From: Rosa chinensis
Taxonomy: Eukaryota > Streptophyta > Magnoliopsida > Rosales > Rosaceae
Direction: 5' to 3'
Assembly (NCBI RefSeq): GCF_002994745.2
Contig: NC_037093.1
Location: 51,006,384-51,070,383 of the forward strand
Length of the DNA: 64,000 bases
The position numbers and the translations under genes are program-made. The notes beneath the pieces were generated by a model, which was not told the DNA's origin, searched no databases, and saw nothing but the letters and a program-made list of their open reading frames with translations. This document shows positions 61,704 through 64,000 of this stretch, piece after piece. The first letter of the stretch is position 1. Each line of letters opens with the position of its first letter.

Positions 61704-64000
61704 TCATAAAACGCCTTCCTGGAAACTCCTTTGGTAAGTACATCTGCAAGCTGCTCCTTTATAAAAGGTAAGTACATCTGCAAGCTGCTTTTCAGTTGGA
61801 ACAAAAGGAAAGCTAATGATTTTGGCATCTAGCTTCTCCTTTATAAAGTGACGATCAACCTCCACATGCTTAGTACGATCATGCTGTACTGGATTCTGTG
61901 ATATGTCAGTAGCTGCCTTGTTGTCACAATACAACTGCATGGAATTTTTGAGTATGAAACCTAGATCACGTAACAGATTTCTCAGCCACAACAATTCACA
62001 CACTCCGTGAGCCATACCTCTATACTCCGCCTCAGCACTAGAACGTGCCACAACTTTCTGTTTCTTACTCTTCCATGTAACCAAATTACCTCCCACAAAG
62101 GTAAAGTAACCTGATGTCGACCTCCTGTCTGTGATATTTCCAGCCCAATCTGCATCTGTGAAGCCACAAACCTCAAGAATGTTGTTGTGTTTAGAAAATA
62201 ATACTCCCCTACCTGGAGCTGACTTCAAGTACTTCAGAATTCGCATAACAGCATCCATGTGACTCTCACTTGGATTATGCATGAACTGACTCACCACGCT
62301 CACTGCATACGCAACGTCAGGTCTAGTATGAGCCAAATAAATCAAGCGCCCAACTAACCTCTGATAGCGAGCTCGGTCAGTAGGTACCTGATCTGGATAC
62401 TCAGCTAAACCACGGTTCTGCTCAATAGGAGTATCAATAGGTCTGCAATCTAATAAACCTGTCTCTGTCAGCAAGTCAAGAACATACTTCCTCTGGCACA
62501 GATAGATTCCTTCTCTCCCCCTGGCTACCTTAATTCCTAAGAAGTATTTAAGCTCACCCAACTCCTTCATCTCAAACTCAGAAGCTAGCTGTCTCTGTAG
62601 TCTATCCATCTCAACAGTGTCATTACCAATGATTACCATATCATCCACATAGATAATTAGAGCTGTTACCTTCCCCTGTTGATGCTTGAGAAACAAGGTA
62701 TGGTCTGAGTTGCTCTGCCTGTAACCAACCTTCCGCATGAACTGTGAAAATCTTCCAAACCAAGCACGAGGTGATTGTTTGAGACCATACTGAGACTTTC
62801 TCAATTTGCATACAAACTCGCCAGGAGAAGCAACTACATACCCTGGTGGGAGGCTCATGTATACTTCCTCGGCTAACTCTCCATGAAGAAATGCATTCTT
62901 GACATCAAACTGTTGGAGTGGCCAGTTTAAACTAGCAGCGAATGAGAGCAGAACCCGAATAGTATTCATCTTGGCAACAGGAGCAAAAGTTTCATCATAG
63001 TCTATACCATATGTCTGAGTAAATCCCTTTGCTACAAGACGTGCTTTGTATCGATTCACTGATCCATCTGCATTATGCTTCACAGTAAACACCCAACGAC
63101 AGCCTACAGCCTTCTTGCCTTGTGGTGGAGGCACAAGTTGCCAAGTACTGTTCTTCTGCAACGCCTCCATCTCTTCATCCATAGCCCTCCTCCACTTTGG
63201 ATCTCCCAATGCATCCTGCACTTTGTTAGGTACTGATACAGCAGATATTTGATTCACAAATGATGCATATGACTTAGACAACCTCTTAGTGGACATATAG
63301 TTGGCTACTGGATATGTTGATTTGGCAGTAAGAGTAGGTTCATATCTTTTGGCTGATTGACCTCGAGTGGTCCTATGTGGTAACACATATTGCTCAACAT
63401 TAAACTCACTACTACTAGTATCAGTGGATGGACATACCTCAAATGGATGATCTTCAGTACCAGGAAGCTGTGGGTCAGGGGTAGAAGCGATGGCAGGAGG
63501 GGCAGTTGTGTCTTCAACCTCATTCTGAGTGATGGGAACTGGTGCTTTTGCTGCTGGAGGAGGCGAGCTAATAGTTTCAACCGGATCCGTCAAAATACCT
63601 CCTGGCTGTGTGCCTTCTCCTTCTCCCTCTGATTCCTCCCCCTCTCCATGATATAGCTCTTCAAAATATGAATTCTCCCCCTGAAGAGCTGTATCTGAAG
63701 AGGAGAAATAACTCATGTCTTCAAAGAAAGTAACATCCATAGTGACATAATACTTTCTGGTGGGTGGATGATAACACTTGTACCCCTTCTGATGACCTCC
63801 GTAGCCAACAAACACACACTTAAGGGCCCGGGCATCCAACTTAGACCTCTGATTTTTTGGTACATGGACAAAGGCAACACAACCAAAAACACGAGCTGGA
63901 AGATTGTGAAAAGATGGTAAGGAGACATGAGAGGCGAGAACCTCAAATGGAATTTTTCCCTGAAGGACACTAGATGGAAGACGATTGATAAGATGAGAGG
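61704..64000 (-). CDS. Ty1/copia polyprotein, 3' part (integrase tail, reverse transcriptase, RNase H)
   Basis: The frame is open from the window edge at 64000 to the stop at 61704, so the protein is partial at its N-terminus. In order it shows the integrase tail (PARVFGCVAFVHVPKNQRSK and VFVGYGGHQKGYKCYHP), an acidic linker, and reverse transcriptase with KARLVAKG, DVKNAFLHGEL and the catalytic YVDDMVI. RNase H follows with GFTDADWAG, SSAEAEYR and CDNKAA, then HVEVDRHFIKEKL. The last about 20 codons are out of frame because of a 34-bp tandem duplication near 61744-61797. The shifted frame lacks the usual end, which can still be read in another frame. The element probably moved recently, since its long frame is otherwise open. 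Confidence 0.95.
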   Translation of the reverse strand, partial: SHLINRLPSSVLQGKIPFEVLASHVSLPSFHNLPARVFGCVAFVHVPKNQRSKLDARALKCVFVGYGGHQKGYKCYHPPTRKYYVTMDVTFFEDMSYFSSSDTALQGENSYFEELYHGEGEESEGEGEGTQPGGILTDPVETISSPPPAAKAPVPITQNEVEDTTAPPAIASTPDPQLPGTEDHPFEVCPSTDTSSSEFNVEQYVLPHRTTRGQSAKRYEPTLTAKSTYPVANYMSTKRLSKSYASFVNQISAVSVPNKVQDALGDPKWRRAMDEEMEALQKNSTWQLVPPPQGKKAVGCRWVFTVKHNADGSVNRYKARLVAKGFTQTYGIDYDETFAPVAKMNTIRVLLSFAASLNWPLQQFDVKNAFLHGELAEEVYMSLPPGYVVASPGEFVCKLRKSQYGLKQSPRAWFGRFSQFMRKVGYRQSNSDHTLFLKHQQGKVTALIIYVDDMVIIGNDTVEMDRLQRQLASEFEMKELGELKYFLGIKVARGREGIYLCQRKYVLDLLTETGLLDCRPIDTPIEQNRGLAEYPDQVPTDRARYQRLVGRLIYLAHTRPDVAYAVSVVSQFMHNPSESHMDAVMRILKYLKSAPGRGVLFSKHNNILEVCGFTDADWAGNITDRRSTSGYFTFVGGNLVTWKSKKQKVVARSSAEAEYRGMAHGVCELLWLRNLLRDLGFILKNSMQLYCDNKAATDISQNPVQHDRTKHVEVDRHFIKEKLDAKIISFPFVPTEKQLADVLTFYKGAACRCTYQRSFQEGVL

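Larger units (their letters stand above)
61457..64000 (-). mobile_element. Ty1/copia LTR retrotransposon, partial in window
   Basis: It consists of a 3' LTR, a purine tract and pol, in minus orientation. It inserted into F-box copy 4 of the duplicated array. It is unrelated to the copia LTR remnants at 49.9 and 58.3 kb. Confidence 0.92.

Overview
This is nuclear DNA from a flowering plant. The genes have GT-AG introns and belong to plant families (GRAS, FBA F-box, DUF295, SCPL, plant NDR kinase). They sit among nested hAT, Mutator-like and LTR elements. A eudicot, perhaps Rosaceae, is my impression only; the sequence does not prove a species.

Layout. (1) 1-12.2 kb is rich in transposons. It holds a GRAS pseudogene split by a hAT-type element, and an inverted-repeat element carrying a broken F-box/LRR gene fragment. 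A 5.5 kb LTR-like element is inserted in the right terminal repeat of that element, and a second hAT-type element sits inside the LTR. A DUF295 pseudogene and an intact two-exon SCARECROW-type GRAS gene follow. (2) 12.2-16.5 kb has no recognised gene and carries a Mutator-like element with a perfect 9-bp target duplication. (3) 16.6-38.1 kb is a conserved housekeeping block: NDR kinase (13 coding exons, 551 aa, -), soluble ABCI20-type ABC protein (6 exons, 283 aa, -), CSB/CHR8-type SNF2 repair ATPase (7 exons, 1219 aa, +), NECAP-type endocytosis protein (3 exons, 275 aa, -) and NOP10 (3 exons, 64 aa, +). NECAP and NOP10 are divergent neighbours. (4) 39-61.4 kb is a local duplication array. An intact F-box gene is followed by about 8.5-kb units that repeat [NOP10 3' relic - DUF295 - F-box - serine carboxypeptidase - spacer]. 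All three DUF295 copies are open. Every duplicated F-box copy is broken, and one of the two carboxypeptidase copies carries a single stop codon. (5) 61.45-64 kb is a Ty1/copia element on the minus strand that cuts off the third unit and runs off the window.

How the genes relate. The housekeeping genes act in unrelated processes (kinase signalling, an ABC complex, transcription-coupled repair, clathrin adaptors, H/ACA snoRNP). I see no operon-like logic, as expected for a plant. The array is the distinctive region. Its history can be partly read from shared deletions, NOP10 relics, and transposons present in one copy and absent from another. I did not find an obviously new molecular system. 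The best leads are the retained F-box-degenerate DUF295 copies, the NOP10 relics at the duplication junctions, and the gene-fragment-carrying nested transposon. All coordinates and splice sites come from reading the sequence by eye.
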